Shown: one piece after another, positions 63,183 to 64,000 of the stretch
How positions within the stretch are numbered: the stretch's first letter is position 1
How the letters are laid out: every line of letters starts with the position of its first letter
Origin: Hyphomicrobiales bacterium
GTDB lineage: Bacteria > Pseudomonadota > Alphaproteobacteria > Rhizobiales > Xanthobacteraceae
Length of the DNA stretch: 64,000 bases
Assembly: GCA_017305715.1 (NCBI GenBank)
Contig: JAFKKG010000024.1
Coordinates: 62,001-126,000 of the forward strand
Direction of reading: 5' to 3'
Translations under genes and position numbers: made by a program
The notes under the pieces: model-generated
What the model was told of the DNA's origin: nothing
Databases searched by the model: none
Seen by the model: the letters and a program-made list of their open reading frames with translations, nothing else

Positions 63183-64000
63183 CTACCCCTTCCCCAATCT
63201 CCCCGCCTCGATCGCCGCGATCTGCAACGCGATGAAGCGGCTGTAGATGCGGGCCTGCGAGAAGGCGCCGGCGGTGAACCACAGGCCGGGCTGCGGCGTG
63301 CGGGTCCACATGTTGCGCAGTTCCTGCGTGGCATCGTCAAAGCCCCAGACGCGGCCGACGCGGTTCGCAACCTCGGGGCCAAACAACTGGTGCAGCAGAT
63401 GATCCGGCCCCTTGTAGCCGGTCGCAAGCACGAACAGTTCGGCAGCAAGATGCCCGCCGTCCCTCAGCCGCAAACCGTCCGCCGCAAAGCCCTCGATATC
63501 GTCGGCCTGAATCAAGCGAATCTTGCCGTCCGCGATCAGCTCGGAACAGCCGACATTGAAATAATAGCCGCCGCCGCGGGTGCGGAATTTCAGCGGCCAG
63601 CCGGTGCCGTCCTCGCCGAATTCGAGCCGGAAGCCAACGCGCTCCAGCCGCTGCAAGAGCGGCGCGTCGAGCCGCTTCACCTCGTCGGTGACGAGCTTGT
63701 GCGCGAGCTTCATCACCGGCAGCGGCACATTGGTGTTGAGGATGTCGCGCACCTCGATCGGCGGGCCGTCGCCGAGATAGAGCCTGTCGTAAAGCTGCGC
63801 CGGCTCGACATTGACGATCATGGTCGGCGAGCGCTGCACCATGGTCACCTCGGCGCCCGCGGCGTGCAGCTCCTGGCAGATGTCATGCGCGCTGGTGCCG
63901 GTGCCGAACACAGCTACCGAACGCCCGGCCCATTGCCTGCCGGCCGCGAAACGGCTGGAATGCAGCACCTCACCGGCAAAATTCTCGATGCCTTCGATGC
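63183..64000 (-). CDS. Flavin-containing monooxygenase-like protein, 5' end beyond window
   Basis: The visible 272 codons are the C-terminal part of an FAD/NADPH monooxygenase. They contain the NADPH-binding motif SVAVFGTGTSAHDICQEL, then a typical ELFVLATGYKGPDHLLHQL segment with the conserved ATGY, and a late GLWFTAGAFSQARIYSRFIA. The frame continues open to the right edge with no start codon of its own, so the FAD-binding N terminus lies outside. Substrate unknown; such enzymes hydroxylate N/S compounds or do Baeyer-Villiger reactions. Confidence 0.88.
   Translation of the reverse strand, partial: IEGIENFAGEVLHSSRFAAGRQWAGRSVAVFGTGTSAHDICQELHAAGAEVTMVQRSPTMIVNVEPAQLYDRLYLGDGPPIEVRDILNTNVPLPVMKLAHKLVTDEVKRLDAPLLQRLERVGFRLEFGEDGTGWPLKFRTRGGGYYFNVGCSELIADGKIRLIQADDIEGFAADGLRLRDGGHLAAELFVLATGYKGPDHLLHQLFGPEVANRVGRVWGFDDATQELRNMWTRTPQPGLWFTAGAFSQARIYSRFIALQIAAIEAGRLGKG

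Overview
The window looks like a chromosome segment of a GC-rich soil alphaproteobacterium, most likely Bradyrhizobium or a close Nitrobacteraceae relative. The reasons are the dispersed palindromic intergenic repeats typical of that group, a CarD regulator next to a seven-iron ferredoxin, an S4-domain protein and a Suv3-like helicase, many TctC/LivK-type binding proteins, FixJ/NarL-type regulators and a globin-coupled chemoreceptor. This is inferred from gene content; no database search was run.

Region 1 (1-16725) is a one-carbon and amino-acid catabolic cluster. On the minus strand soxB-soxD-soxA-soxG (heterotetrameric sarcosine oxidase) runs into sdaA (serine dehydratase), glyA, a FolB-like protein and a gamma-glutamyltransferase cut by the left edge. 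Together they can turn sarcosine into glycine plus methylene-THF, then serine, then pyruvate and ammonia. Upstream lie a translationally coupled amidohydrolase and CobW-type GTPase. Divergent to these are a CocE-type hydrolase, a YbaK editing protein and a GATase1-like AraC regulator, a plausible controller of sarcosine use.

Region 2 (16800-22840) is an envelope-type module. A two-component system is divergent from a phospholipid N-methyltransferase-like protein, a DedA protein, an LpxH-like phosphoesterase and a glycosyltransferase; tRNA-Arg(CCT) follows. Region 3 (22900-31560) has a TctC binding protein, a cupin, an RraA-like protein, a chemoreceptor ending in a PilZ domain, a NarL-type regulator, a globin-coupled chemoreceptor and small exported proteins. 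Region 4 (31980-43935) holds a PanE-like reductase, small envelope/stress proteins and an acyl-CoA catabolic cluster (SDR, two acyl-CoA dehydrogenases, two enoyl-CoA hydratases, an ADP-forming CoA ligase, a VOC protein and a LivK-type binding protein). Region 5 (44098-56126) has a Fic antitoxin with a broken Fic toxin, an SNase-like protein, an M48 lipoprotein, a host-attachment-like protein, a cupin remnant, CarD, FdxA, an S4 protein, the helicase, a DUF3108 protein and rpmB.

Region 6 (about 56250-60960) is the most unusual part: a visibly AT-richer insert between rpmB and a DUF2235 hydrolase. It encodes an XRE repressor-like protein and an ImmA/IrrE-type protease, then a bacterial ubiquitin-like conjugation cassette made of only two polypeptides: coiled coil + ubiquitin-like domain + E2-like domain, and JAB/JAMM isopeptidase + ThiF/E1. 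Convergent to it is a two-gene operon of a small unknown protein and a dCTP deaminase-like enzyme. All three promoter regions carry similar short repeats beginning TCAGCG, which suggests one regulon. I read it as a candidate defence island. The E2-like domain lacks a cysteine at the usual place, and the ubiquitin-like domain is internal, so the chemistry cannot be assumed to follow the standard E1-E2 route.

The right end (62288-64000) is a repeat-rich stretch and a flavin monooxygenase truncated by the window edge.
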